From Altererythrobacter sp. B11 (GTDB taxonomy: Bacteria; Pseudomonadota; Alphaproteobacteria; Sphingomonadales; Sphingomonadaceae), in assembly GCF_003569745.1 (NCBI RefSeq), contig NZ_AP018498.1:2021001-2085000 (forward strand): a stretch of DNA of 64,000 nt, given 5' to 3'. Of this stretch, positions 9,820 to 18,008 are shown piece after piece. The notes under the pieces are model-generated. The model worked only from the letters and a program-made list of their open reading frames with translations, was not told where the DNA came from and did no database searches. Made by a program: the position numbers and the translations under genes. Within the stretch, counting starts at the first letter, position 1. Each line of letters starts with the position of its first letter.

Positions 9820-9851
9820 CGGCGAAGGCGGCCGGTGGGCTGCCTTCGCCG
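9820..9851. terminator. Hairpin between convergent genes (likely bidirectional terminator)
   Basis: CGGCGAAGGC (9820-9829) and GCCTTCGCCG (9842-9851) form a perfect 10-bp stem with a 12-nt loop, directly after the receptor stop codon and before the end of the convergent small gene. There is no long T-run, so it is terminator-like rather than a textbook intrinsic terminator. Confidence 0.6.
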
Positions 9852-9872
9852 TACACGGTGCGCTGGCCTCCG

Positions 9873-10085
9873 TCAGCGCCGGTCTTCGCCTTTCACCTGC
9901 CAGCGATCCAGATTATCCTGGCCTTCGCCTGTGGTCTGCGGAGTGTCTCCTGCCGCATCCTTGCGGGGTGGCGTGGCCTCTCGCCGGGCCTCCTCCTCGC
10001 GTGGACCGGTGCGTTCCGGCTCGACCGGCGTGCCGGAGGGATTCTGCGTCACGATGCGCGAATCCCGGGGTTCATACTCGCCCAT
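9873..10085 (-). CDS. Small conserved hydrophilic protein, function unknown
   Basis: The 70-residue product is highly polar, with no hydrophobic segment or cysteine. It is rich in Glu, Arg, Pro and Thr (starts MGEYEPRDSRIVTQNPSG, ends RWQVKGEDRR) and probably disordered. Sphingomonad genomes, as I recall, contain similar short proteins with a D-S-R-x-V-T-Q-N-P core, which supports it being real. The ATG at 10085 is preferred over the one at 10097 because GGAGAAG sits correctly before it; the upstream ATG would overlap that site. No function can be assigned. Confidence 0.6.
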   Translation of the reverse strand: MGEYEPRDSRIVTQNPSGTPVEPERTGPREEEARREATPPRKDAAGDTPQTTGEGQDNLDRWQVKGEDRR

Positions 10086-10178
10086 GGTCTTCTCCATTTT
10101 CAGCGGCCGATAGCGGCCATGCGATCTCTGCGCTTGGGCGACGGAGTGGTTCCCGGCGCGCCATGCCGGAGGCGACGT

Positions 10179-11216
10179 TCAGAGCTCACCCATCGCCGAG
10201 CCGACCGCCACCCGCGCCGGCATCTGCTGGGCGGGTGCGCGATGGTTCCCCTTCACTTCGCCAGCGAACCACGCCAGCGTCCTCGCCAGCCCCTCGCGCA
10301 GCGGCGTGGTTGGTTGCCAGCCAAGCATTTCGCGCGCGCGGCTGATGTCCGGCCGGCGGCGGCGGGGATCGTCGACGGGAAGATCCTTGTGGCGCAGTTC
10401 CAGCGGCTGCCCGGCCACCGATGCCAGCGCATTCACCAGCTCACGGATCGAAAGCTCTTCCGGATTGCCGATGTTGACCGGCTGCGGATCGAGCGTGGGA
10501 TGCTCCATCAGCCGCCGCAGCCCGTCCACCGTGTCGGACACATAGCAGAAGCTGCGCGTCTGGCTGCCGTCGCCATAGATGGTGAGCGGCTCGCCCGAGA
10601 GCGCCTGGCAGATCATGTTGGAAACCACGCGCCCGTCATCCATGCGCATATGCGGGCCATAGGTGTTGAAGATGCGCGCCACGCGCACCGCCGCGCGGCC
10701 TGACCGGGCGAAGTCGAAGGCCAGCGTTTCGGCCGCGCGCTTCCCTTCGTCATAGCAGGCGCGGGGGCCGGTGCAGCTGACGCTGCCGCGATAGCGTTCC
10801 GGCTGCGGGTGCACTTCCGGATCGCCATAGACCTCGCTGGTGGAGGCGAGCAGGAAGCGGGCGCCCGATCGCTCCGCCAGCCGCAGCAACTGCGTCGTCC
10901 CCAGCACGCTGGTGAGCATCGTGTGCTCCGGATCGGCCTGATAGAGTGCTGGCGAGGCGGCGCAGGCAAGGTTGTATATCCGGGTCAGATTGCCCGCCTC
11001 ATGCGTGATTTCGCGCGGGAGGGGTTCGGTGATGTCGGCCTGCACGAAGGAGAAGCCGTCATAGCCTTCCAGGTCGAGGAGGTTGGATTCGCGCGAGGTC
11101 TGGAGATTGTCGAGGCAGACGACCCGCTCGCCTTCTTCCAGCAAGGCGCGGCAGAGATGCGAACCGATGAAGCCGGCTCCGCCCGCCACCAGTGTCATTC
11201 CATTGCGTGTCTTCAT
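10179..11216 (-). CDS. NAD-dependent epimerase/dehydratase, UDP-glucuronate decarboxylase (UDP-xylose synthase)-like
   Basis: This 345-residue extended short-chain dehydrogenase has an N-terminal Rossmann motif GGAGFIG (residues 12-18) and the catalytic set STSEVYGDP and Y155-D-E-G-K159. The combination GPRACYDEGKR, followed by ARIFNTYGPHMRMDDGRVVSN, is close to that of UDP-xylose synthases, which oxidise and decarboxylate UDP-glucuronate to UDP-xylose. It is the last gene of a seven-gene leftward operon, overlapping its upstream neighbour by 4 nt. Together with the beta-xylosidase-like gene in the divergent operon, it suggests that xylose is part of the product. A UDP-galacturonate or other NDP-sugar substrate cannot be excluded. 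Confidence 0.82.
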   Translation of the reverse strand: MKTRNGMTLVAGGAGFIGSHLCRALLEEGERVVCLDNLQTSRESNLLDLEGYDGFSFVQADITEPLPREITHEAGNLTRIYNLACAASPALYQADPEHTMLTSVLGTTQLLRLAERSGARFLLASTSEVYGDPEVHPQPERYRGSVSCTGPRACYDEGKRAAETLAFDFARSGRAAVRVARIFNTYGPHMRMDDGRVVSNMICQALSGEPLTIYGDGSQTRSFCYVSDTVDGLRRLMEHPTLDPQPVNIGNPEELSIRELVNALASVAGQPLELRHKDLPVDDPRRRRPDISRAREMLGWQPTTPLREGLARTLAWFAGEVKGNHRAPAQQMPARVAVGSAMGEL

Positions 11217-12298
11217 GATGCGACCACTCTTTCCTCGATGGTGGGACGGGTGGCATGCGCTGCCCGCTCCAGATCCTGCTCCAATTGTTCGGCCCGCTTC
11301 CCCGCGCTGTGCCGCGCGAGAACCGTTTCCCGTGCCGCCGCGCCCATTCGGCCGGCGTCCGCGTCCAGTGCGGCCAGCACATCCTCCGTGCTGTCCGCCA
11401 GGACGATTTCCCTGCCCGGTTCGAACACGCTTTCGATGCCCTGCCAGCGGTCGGAGATGATCGGCGTGGCACAGGCCCCCGCCTCGAACAGGCGGACGGA
11501 GGGCGACCAGCCGGCGGCGATCATGTCGGCCCGCGTAACGTTAAGCGTGAAGCGGGAGGACGCGTAGAATTCGGCGTGCCCGGCGGGTGCCAGATGGTCC
11601 ACGCGCGCCACATTCGCGGGCCATTCGATGTCGGCCGGATATTGCGGCCCCGCGACGATGAAGCGCAGATCCGGGCGGGCGCGGGCCGGTTCGATCAGCA
11701 GCCGGGTGAGGGTGGGCTGCCGGTCGGGACTGTAGGTGCCGAGATAGGAGAGATCCCAGCGCTTGGGCACGTCGAGCGGGCGATAGCGTGCCGTGTCCAC
11801 GCTGCAGAACAGCGGCCGCGCGCAGGGGGAGCCGAACTGCTCTTCAAGCCGGGTAAGCGTGGGGCCGCCGGTGAAGGAGAAGTAGATGTCATATCCCGCG
11901 ATCAGCCCCTGCGAGACATAGTCGCACTCCCCCCGCTCCAGCGCGGCGAGAGTCACCGGCGTGTCGATGTCATAGAAGCAGGTGGTGCCGCGGGCGTGGC
12001 GCTGCACCCATTCGCCCACGGCGATGCCATCGGGGACGTAGGAGCCGACCATCACTGCGTCGGCCACGGCCACCTCGTGCCGCCAGCCGTCCAGCGCGGC
12101 GAGATCCGCGTAGTAGCGCAGCTCGCAAAAATCGGGATCGGCGAGGTCGCGGTTCTGCGCATACCAGGGCTGGTCCCGCTCCAGAAACAGCACCTCGTGC
12201 CCGCGCGCGGCGAAGGCGGAGAGCAGGGCGCGTAAGGTGGTGGCGTGGCCATTGCCCCAGGAGGACGAGAGGCTGAGGCCGAGGACGACGAGCTTCAT
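11213..12298 (-). CDS. Glycosyltransferase, CgeB-like (paralogue 1 of 3)
   Basis: This 361-residue protein has a GT-B-like layout. The N-terminus is a Rossmann strand followed by SLSSSWGNGHATTLRALL and RGHEVLFLERD. The C-terminus has a nucleotide-sugar binding region SPSVRLFEAGACATPIISD followed by WQGIESVFEPGREI. The same landmarks occur in the next two genes, so the three are tandem paralogues. They resemble CgeB-type glycosyltransferases (group 1). No membrane segment or signal peptide is present, so it should act in the cytoplasm on the precursor made by this locus. Both ends overlap neighbours by 4 nt. Donor and acceptor are unknown; UDP-xylose from the adjacent gene is one candidate donor. 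Confidence 0.75.
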   Translation of the reverse strand: MKLVVLGLSLSSSWGNGHATTLRALLSAFAARGHEVLFLERDQPWYAQNRDLADPDFCELRYYADLAALDGWRHEVAVADAVMVGSYVPDGIAVGEWVQRHARGTTCFYDIDTPVTLAALERGECDYVSQGLIAGYDIYFSFTGGPTLTRLEEQFGSPCARPLFCSVDTARYRPLDVPKRWDLSYLGTYSPDRQPTLTRLLIEPARARPDLRFIVAGPQYPADIEWPANVARVDHLAPAGHAEFYASSRFTLNVTRADMIAAGWSPSVRLFEAGACATPIISDRWQGIESVFEPGREIVLADSTEDVLAALDADAGRMGAAARETVLARHSAGKRAEQLEQDLERAAHATRPTIEERVVAS

Positions 12299-13386
12299 GC
12301 TACGCCCTCCTGCGCGGGGGCTCTCAGCCGGGCCAGCGCCTCGTCCACTTCGGCCGCGCGCAATTCGTAAGTGTGGCCGGCAAGCACCCGCTTGCGTGCG
12401 GCAGCGCCGATCCGGGTGGCCCGTTCCGGGGTCAGCGCGGCGAGGTGATCGGCCACGTCCTGTCCGTCGCGGGCGACGAGCACTTCCTCGTCCGGCTCAA
12501 GGAACATCTCGATTCCTTCCCACGCGTCGGTGATCAGGCAGGCGCCCGCGCCCGCCGCTTCGAACACGCGGGTGGCGGGGGAAAAGCCCACGTCCGCCAT
12601 GGAATCGCGCGCCACATTCAACACCGCCCGCGGCGTGCAGTTGAAGGCGTTGTGGGAGGCCGTGCCGACATGGCCGATGGCCCGCACATTTGCCGGCATG
12701 GATTTGTCATGCCAGCCATTGCCGCCCAGCACGAAGCTGCGTTCCGGCAGGAGTGCGGCGGCGCGCAGGAAGAACTCCTCCACCCGTGCCTCCCGGTCCG
12801 GCAGGCGATTGGCCAGGAAGCCGAGAGCGCAGGCGAACACCGGATCGGGCGAAACGGGAAAATGCGTCGCCGGATCGAGGGCGTTGTAGATCGGGATGCA
12901 TTCGCGCGCGCCCATGCTGCGATAGGCCTCCACCACCGGCGGCCCGCCGCCATAGGTGAACACGGCGGTGATCTGCGGCAGGGCGGAGCGCAGCACATGG
13001 CCGGGGTCGCGGCGGATTTCGTCCAGCGTGGCGGCGGCGTCCACGTCCCAATAGATCGTGGTGGCGTCCGGGCGTGCTTCGCGCAGCACGCCTTCCAGCA
13101 ATTCGCGGTCGAACACGCCCACGCCATTGGCCTTCACCACCACATCGGCGTGGCGCGCCTCGGCGAGCACCTCGCGCACGGCGTCCGGCGTGGCGGGATA
13201 GACGACCGATCGCGCCCAGTCAGGCGGGTCGATGTCGCGATGCGCCTGCCGGTCGAAGGCATCGGGTTCGTAGAAGGTGATGTCGTGCCCGCGCCGGGCA
13301 AGGGCATGCAGAATGCCGCGGTAATAGGTCGCTGCACCGTTCCAGTAGGAGGACAGCAGGCTCGATCCATAGAAGGCAATCTTCAC
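12295..13386 (-). CDS. Glycosyltransferase, CgeB-like (paralogue 2 of 3)
   Basis: This 363-residue GT-B-type protein is homologous to both flanking genes. Its N-terminus (MKIAFYGSSLLSSYWNGAAT) and RGHDITFYEPDAF match the paralogue signature, and its C-terminus has SPATRVFEAAGAGACLITD then WEGIEMFLEPDEEV. The frame is open further upstream, but the GTG at 13386 is chosen. It has AAGGAG six bases before it, aligns with the paralogues' starts, and overlaps the upstream stop as GTGA. The protein is soluble with no signal peptide. Substrates are unknown; divergence among the three copies suggests each adds a different sugar or uses a different acceptor. Confidence 0.75.
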   Translation of the reverse strand: MKIAFYGSSLLSSYWNGAATYYRGILHALARRGHDITFYEPDAFDRQAHRDIDPPDWARSVVYPATPDAVREVLAEARHADVVVKANGVGVFDRELLEGVLREARPDATTIYWDVDAAATLDEIRRDPGHVLRSALPQITAVFTYGGGPPVVEAYRSMGARECIPIYNALDPATHFPVSPDPVFACALGFLANRLPDREARVEEFFLRAAALLPERSFVLGGNGWHDKSMPANVRAIGHVGTASHNAFNCTPRAVLNVARDSMADVGFSPATRVFEAAGAGACLITDAWEGIEMFLEPDEEVLVARDGQDVADHLAALTPERATRIGAAARKRVLAGHTYELRAAEVDEALARLRAPAQEGVA

Positions 13387-14495
13387 GCAATTCTCCTTGC
13401 GGGGGCTGCGGCGGAGAGGTCGTCGATGATGGACAGGAGCTGGTCCACGCGGTGCGCGCAGCTGTGGCGGGCGCGGATCGTTTCCAGCCCGCTGGCCGTC
13501 AGTGCGGCGCGAAGGCCGGCATCCGCCGCCAGCGCGCGCAGGTGCCGTTCCATCTCCGCACCGTCGCGGGCGACGAGATAGTCCTGCCCCGGGCGGAACA
13601 GGTGCTCGGCATCGCTCCACGGCGCGCTGACCAGCGGGATGCCGCAGGCCAGCGCCTCGAACACGCGGATCGTGGGAATGCCGGGCAGGGTGGTGGCGTA
13701 GAAGCGCCGGGGCACATGCACCGTGGCAAGGTGGCGGGCGAAGACCTCCGGCGCCTCGGCATTGGGCGCCCAGCCGCGATAGGCCACGCCATAGCGGCGC
13801 AGCGTCTCCTTCGCCTCGGCCGGGTAGCGCACGCCGTAGAGATCAAGCGGCAGATCCGCGGCCCGGGCCGGGCGGAAGAGGAACTCCTCCAGCTCTTCGC
13901 TGCGTTCGCCGTCACCCCAATTGCCGATCCACACAAGGCCGCGGCGCTCGCCCTCCTGCTCCGGCGGATGGAAGCGGCGGGTGTCGGCGGCTTCGTGCCA
14001 GGTCCACACCCGACCGCTCCAGCCCCACTCGCGATAGACCTCGGACAAGGCTTCGCCGAAGGCCAGCACGCCGTCATAGCCGGAGAGGTCGAAGGCGCGC
14101 ATCTCCTCCGGCGCGCTCACCGCGCGGTGATGGGTGTCGTGGAACAGCAGCTGGAACGGCGCGCCGCGCTTGCGCAGCTCGCCCACCTGCGCGACGAGCG
14201 CGGGGTCGTTCCATTCGTGCATGATCACCACGTCGGCGCCGGCCACCAGCGGCGCCGGATCGGCGCCCGGGGCGTAGGTGGTGGAGGAGAGGCGCGGATA
14301 TTTCTCCCGCCACGCCGCCAGCCCGGCCTCACCGCTGTCCTCCAGCAGATTGGCAAGGCTCCAGGCGCCTTCCGGCTCATAGGCCCGCACCTCGTGGCCG
14401 CGCTCGACCAGCTCGTCGAGCACGCCGCGCAGGAAATGCGCATTGCCGTGGTTCCAGCAGGACCGCAGCGAATGGGTGAAATAGACGATCCTCAT
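13383..14495 (-). CDS. Glycosyltransferase, CgeB-like (paralogue 3 of 3)
   Basis: The third of three tandem related glycosyltransferases, 370 residues. It begins MRIVYFTHSLRSCWNHGNAH with RGHEVRAYEPEGAW following, and has IPTIRVFEALACGIPLVSAPW near the C-terminus, equivalent to the donor-binding region of the other two. The ATG at 14495 is preferred over the longer open frame because the family N-terminus starts here and the codon overlaps the stop of the upstream glycosyltransferase (ATGA). No membrane anchor is visible. Donor and acceptor cannot be deduced. Confidence 0.75.
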   Translation of the reverse strand: MRIVYFTHSLRSCWNHGNAHFLRGVLDELVERGHEVRAYEPEGAWSLANLLEDSGEAGLAAWREKYPRLSSTTYAPGADPAPLVAGADVVIMHEWNDPALVAQVGELRKRGAPFQLLFHDTHHRAVSAPEEMRAFDLSGYDGVLAFGEALSEVYREWGWSGRVWTWHEAADTRRFHPPEQEGERRGLVWIGNWGDGERSEELEEFLFRPARAADLPLDLYGVRYPAEAKETLRRYGVAYRGWAPNAEAPEVFARHLATVHVPRRFYATTLPGIPTIRVFEALACGIPLVSAPWSDAEHLFRPGQDYLVARDGAEMERHLRALAADAGLRAALTASGLETIRARHSCAHRVDQLLSIIDDLSAAAPARRIA

Positions 14496-15598
14496 GCCGC
14501 AGCTTCCCGCGCGGAGAGGAGCGAGTAATAGACGCCTTCGATGCCGGCAGCGGTCGCTTCCGGCGTGTAGCGGGCCGCGCGCGCCGCGGCGGCGGTGCCC
14601 AGCCTTCGCCGCTGCTCCTCGTCGCCCAGCACCTCCGCGATCCGGGCGGCGAAGGCCTGCTCGTCCTGCGGATCGGCGAACACGGCGGCGCCGTCCCACA
14701 ATTCGCGGAACGTCGGAATGTCGGAGAGTACCAGAGCACAGCCGGCGGCGGCTGCCTCCAGAACGGCGAGGCCGAAAGGTTCGAACCGGGCGGCGGAGAC
14801 GAACACCGGCTGGAGCGCCAGTAGGCCGGAGACTTCCGCTGAGGTCATCTGCCCCAGGCAGCGGAGATGTGCTGGCGCAACCTCCTCGCCATGCGGCCCG
14901 CGCAGCGGCCCTGCGGCGAGGAAAGGGTGGGGCAGGTGGGCGGCCACGCCATTGAGGAAGGGCGTGTTCTTCGCCTCGTCCCACAGGCGCCCGACAGTGA
15001 CGGCGGCATGCAGGTGATGCCCGGCCGGCGCAGAGGCTTCGCCGCGGCGACCGTTGTGAATTGCGGTGGGGGTGCGCGGCAGGCGATAGGTGCTGCGCAC
15101 ACTCCCGGCGAAGCTCGCGCTCGGGGCGATCACCGCATCCGCCCGCAGCAGGCCGCGCCGCGCCAGATCGGCATGCCAGCGAAAGGCGGGGTCGAGCGGC
15201 TCGGCACGCGTCGCCTGCCACCAGGTGGCCACGCAGCCATGGGCCACGGCCACCAGCGGCACCGGAAACTCCGCCGCGCCCGCAAGCGCAGGGGAATTGC
15301 AGTGGACAAGGTCCACTTCGCGCTCGGCAGCGAGATCGGCGAGGGCGGATGCGGCGCGCTGCACCTCCTCCGCTCCCTCGGCCAACCAGTCCAGCGGTAG
15401 GCCCGTTTCGATCAGCTCTACCCCGCGTAGCGCCTGGGCAGCGCTGCGCTGGCTGGCGGTGGGTTCCGGCCCCAGCACCGCGAGTGTGAGGCGATGGCCC
15501 TGTTCGGCAAGGCTCGCGCACAGGTCGGTGGAATATTGCCACACCCCGCCCACCGCGTCGGTGGTCATCAATATGTGGAGCCGGGGCGCAGCTCTCAT
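14492..15598 (-). CDS. Glycosyltransferase family 4-like
   Basis: This 368-residue retaining-type glycosyltransferase has the GT4 pattern. The N-terminal domain begins RLHILMTTDAVGGVWQYS, a glycine-rich acceptor-domain loop, and the C-terminal donor domain contains RFEPFGLAVLEAAAAGCALVLSD, with the E-F-G-L-x-x-x-E motif that contacts the nucleotide sugar. Unlike its three downstream neighbours it is a conventional GT4 enzyme. It could therefore make the first linkage, for example onto inositol or inositol phosphate as MshA does in mycothiol synthesis; that comparison is only inference. Four-nucleotide overlaps link it to both neighbours. The ATG at 15598 gives a normal-length N-terminus. Confidence 0.82.
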   Translation of the reverse strand: MRAAPRLHILMTTDAVGGVWQYSTDLCASLAEQGHRLTLAVLGPEPTASQRSAAQALRGVELIETGLPLDWLAEGAEEVQRAASALADLAAEREVDLVHCNSPALAGAAEFPVPLVAVAHGCVATWWQATRAEPLDPAFRWHADLARRGLLRADAVIAPSASFAGSVRSTYRLPRTPTAIHNGRRGEASAPAGHHLHAAVTVGRLWDEAKNTPFLNGVAAHLPHPFLAAGPLRGPHGEEVAPAHLRCLGQMTSAEVSGLLALQPVFVSAARFEPFGLAVLEAAAAGCALVLSDIPTFRELWDGAAVFADPQDEQAFAARIAEVLGDEEQRRRLGTAAAARAARYTPEATAAGIEGVYYSLLSAREAAA

Positions 15599-16665
15599 GA
15601 CACGGCGACCTGCGGCGGTGCAGCCGTCTGCCGCTCGTTCTCCGCGCGCAACCATTCGACAAGGTCGCGCAGGCCGCTGTGCCAAGGCTTGCGGGCGCGC
15701 AGGCCCAGCGCTTTGTCGGCCGCGCGTGCATCGGACACGAACCAGCGCTGATCGCCGGGCCGCCAGTCGGAAAACTCCACGCGCGGGAAATGCCCCAGGA
15801 TCGCTGCGATCTCATCGATCACCGTCAGCAGGCTTACCGCGTTGTCAGGTCCGCCGCCCCAGTTGAAGGCGTGGCCCGAGATCTGCTCGATCCGGTCCAT
15901 CGCCGCCAGATAGGCCTGGCAGGTGTCATCCACATCGCAGATGTCGCGCACCTGCTCGCCATCGCCGAACAGGGTGATCGGCTCACCGGCAAGAGCGCGC
16001 AGAGCGAAATGAGCGACCCAGCCCTGATCCTCGGTGCCCATCTGGCGCTGGCCATAGATGCAGCTCATCCGCAGAACGGCTGTGCGCAGGCCATAGCAGC
16101 GGGCGTAGTCGAGCACATATTGATCCGCCGCCCCCTTGGAGCAGCCATAGGGGGTGTGAAGTTCGAGCGGCTGGGCTTCCGATACGCCGTAGCGAGCGGG
16201 CTCCATGTCCGCCGGGTGATAGCCGTTGTCCCCGAGGCTGAGCGGGATGGCGGCAAGGTCGCCATAGACCTTGTTGGTGGAGGCGAAGATCACCGGCGCC
16301 TGCGGGCGTTCCGTGCGGATCGCCTCCAGCAGATTGAAGGTGCCGCCGATATTGATCTCCAGATCCTCGCGCGGGTCCGCCATGCTGGAGGTCACCGCCA
16401 CCTGCGCAGCGAGGTGAAATGCGCCGTCCACATCCCGCACCGCGCGGGTGACGGCAGCGGCATCGCGCACGTCCGCAATCAGGGGTTCGATCCGGTCCCC
16501 GTGGCGCGCGGTGAGCCATTCGAGATTACGCTCCACGCCGGGCCGGGCAAGCACGTCCAGCACGCGGACGCGGTGCCCCTTTGCAGCAAGCCGGTCAGCG
16601 AGATTTGCCCCGATGAAGCCGGCGCCGCCGGTGACGAGGATCGTGTCCATCCGGTCCAGACTCAT
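15595..16665 (-). CDS. NAD-dependent sugar epimerase, CDP-paratose/tyvelose 2-epimerase-like
   Basis: This 356-residue extended SDR has GGAGFIGANLADRL for NAD binding, an STNKVYGD segment and the catalytic pair Y173-G-C-S-K177. The sequences SCIYGQRQMGTEDQGWVAHF, FNWGGGPDNAVSL and WRPGDQRWFVSD are typical of the CDP-paratose 2-epimerase subgroup, whose members epimerise NDP-sugars through a keto intermediate. The true substrate is unknown because no CDP-glucose synthesis genes are nearby. The ATG at 16665 overlaps the upstream stop (ATGA); an in-frame ATG five codons later is possible. It is second in the leftward operon. Confidence 0.8.
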   Translation of the reverse strand: MSLDRMDTILVTGGAGFIGANLADRLAAKGHRVRVLDVLARPGVERNLEWLTARHGDRIEPLIADVRDAAAVTRAVRDVDGAFHLAAQVAVTSSMADPREDLEINIGGTFNLLEAIRTERPQAPVIFASTNKVYGDLAAIPLSLGDNGYHPADMEPARYGVSEAQPLELHTPYGCSKGAADQYVLDYARCYGLRTAVLRMSCIYGQRQMGTEDQGWVAHFALRALAGEPITLFGDGEQVRDICDVDDTCQAYLAAMDRIEQISGHAFNWGGGPDNAVSLLTVIDEIAAILGHFPRVEFSDWRPGDQRWFVSDARAADKALGLRARKPWHSGLRDLVEWLRAENERQTAAPPQVAVS

Positions 16666-17777
16666 GCGACCAGCCCGCGCATTTCCAACTCGCTGCGGGC
16701 CGTCGCGACACGGTCTTCCGCCGTCTGGTGCGAAACCCACTCGGCCAGTTCGCCCAGGCTCTCTTCAAAGGATTTGCGTGCTTCGAAGCCCAGCCGCTCA
16801 CGCGCCATGGAGGGATCGCAGAAGCAGTGGCGGATGTCGCCCGCGCGGCCCTTGCGGACCACTTCGGGCTCGATCTCTTCGCGGCCCATGGCGCGGGCGA
16901 GGGCGCTGGCCACCTCGTTGACGGAGCGATCCTGGCCGGAGCCGATGTTGAAGGTTCCGCCGGCCGCTTCCGGCCGCGCGAGCGCTTCGGCGAAGGCGCG
17001 GGCCACATCCTCCACCTGCACGAAATCACGCCGCTGCTCGCCATCTTCGAAGATCAGCGGCGGCTGTCCGTTCAGCAGGCGCGAGGCGAAGATGGCCAGC
17101 ACACCGGTGTAGGGGTTGGAGAGCGCCTGGCCGGGGCCATAGACGTTGAACAGCCGCAGGCAGACGCTCTCGATGCCATAGGCGCCGGCCATGATGTGCG
17201 TGGATTGTTCCTGCACATATTTGTTCAGCGCGTAGATCGAGGAGAGGCTGGGCCGCTTCCATTCGGGCGTGGCGACGGGCGTCAGCGGCTCGCCATCGGC
17301 ACCGCGGGGGTTCCATTCCGCCTGCCCCTGCCGGAGCGGGCGGCGCACCGCATCTTCCACCAGCTTGCCGGAGGCGTCGCGATACAGCCCCTCGCCATAG
17401 ATGCTCATGGAGGAGGCGGTGACCACGCGCCGCACCGGTCGGTGGATGAGCTGTTCGAGCAGTACCGCCGTGCCGACGTCGTTCACCGAGGTGTAGCGTT
17501 CCACCTCATACATGGACTGGCCCACGCCCACTTCCGCGGCGAGGTGGATCACTCCGTCCAGCCCTTCCAATGCGCGGCAGACCGCATCGGCATCGCGGAT
17601 GTCGGCCTGGATCAGCTTTGCTTCGGCGGGGAGGTCGGCGGGCCGCGCCTGCCCGGGGTGGACCTGCGGGATCAGCGCATCGAGGACGCGCACATTGTAT
17701 CCGCGTTCGAGCAGTTCGCGGCACACCGCGCGCCCGATGAACCCCGCGCCGCCGGTGATAAGAATTGTTTCGGCCAA
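16662..17777 (-). CDS. NAD-dependent nucleotide-sugar epimerase (first gene of leftward glycan operon)
   Basis: This 371-residue extended SDR has GGAGFIGRAVCREL, TASSMSIYGEG and the catalytic Y182-A-L-N-K186. The region LRLFNVYGPGQALSNPYTGV resembles UDP-glucose/UDP-GlcNAc or dTDP-rhamnose 4-epimerases. A roughly 50-residue insertion between the SSMSIYGEG and YALNK motifs, containing EWNPRGADGEPLTP, sets it apart from short GalE proteins. It is the first gene of a seven-gene operon and faces a 231-bp regulatory gap with two palindromes. The precise NDP-sugar cannot be assigned from sequence. Confidence 0.8.
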   Translation of the reverse strand: MAETILITGGAGFIGRAVCRELLERGYNVRVLDALIPQVHPGQARPADLPAEAKLIQADIRDADAVCRALEGLDGVIHLAAEVGVGQSMYEVERYTSVNDVGTAVLLEQLIHRPVRRVVTASSMSIYGEGLYRDASGKLVEDAVRRPLRQGQAEWNPRGADGEPLTPVATPEWKRPSLSSIYALNKYVQEQSTHIMAGAYGIESVCLRLFNVYGPGQALSNPYTGVLAIFASRLLNGQPPLIFEDGEQRRDFVQVEDVARAFAEALARPEAAGGTFNIGSGQDRSVNEVASALARAMGREEIEPEVVRKGRAGDIRHCFCDPSMARERLGFEARKSFEESLGELAEWVSHQTAEDRVATARSELEMRGLVA

Positions 17778-17819
17778 TACGCCCTCCCAAAGTGGTCCAA
17801 AGAGTTCACAACTGCACAG

Positions 17820-17856
17820 TTAACATTTGTTAATGCAAAGAATAACATATGTTATT
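17820..17856. promoter_or_regulatory. Twin palindromic operators between the two divergent glycan operons
   Basis: Two related palindromes lie in the gap between the divergent operons: TTAACA-TT-TGTTAA (17820-17833) and AATAACATATGTTATT (17841-17856). Both contain TAACA-NN-TGTTA, and their centres are 22 bp apart, about two helical turns, as expected for two dimers on one DNA face. The surrounding sequence is unusually AT-rich for this genome. Promoters for both operons should be here. I do not recognise the regulator, and none is encoded in the cluster. Confidence 0.6.
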
Positions 17857-18008
17857 GAACACTTTGTACTGGTGCATCAGCCTTCGAAATGCGGCTTCTT
17901 CTTGTAAGTTCCCCGGCATTTTGAAACATTTTTGACGATCTGTGGAACGTATGACTGCCTTCCCGCATTCGCCACATAGCATCTACTTACATCCTGCGGG
18001 CGCGATTC

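Noticed and set aside
13383-15815. An 810-codon frame covering two glycosyltransferase genes
   Set aside because: Only the last 370 codons match a glycosyltransferase; the first part is the wrong frame of the neighbouring GT4 gene.
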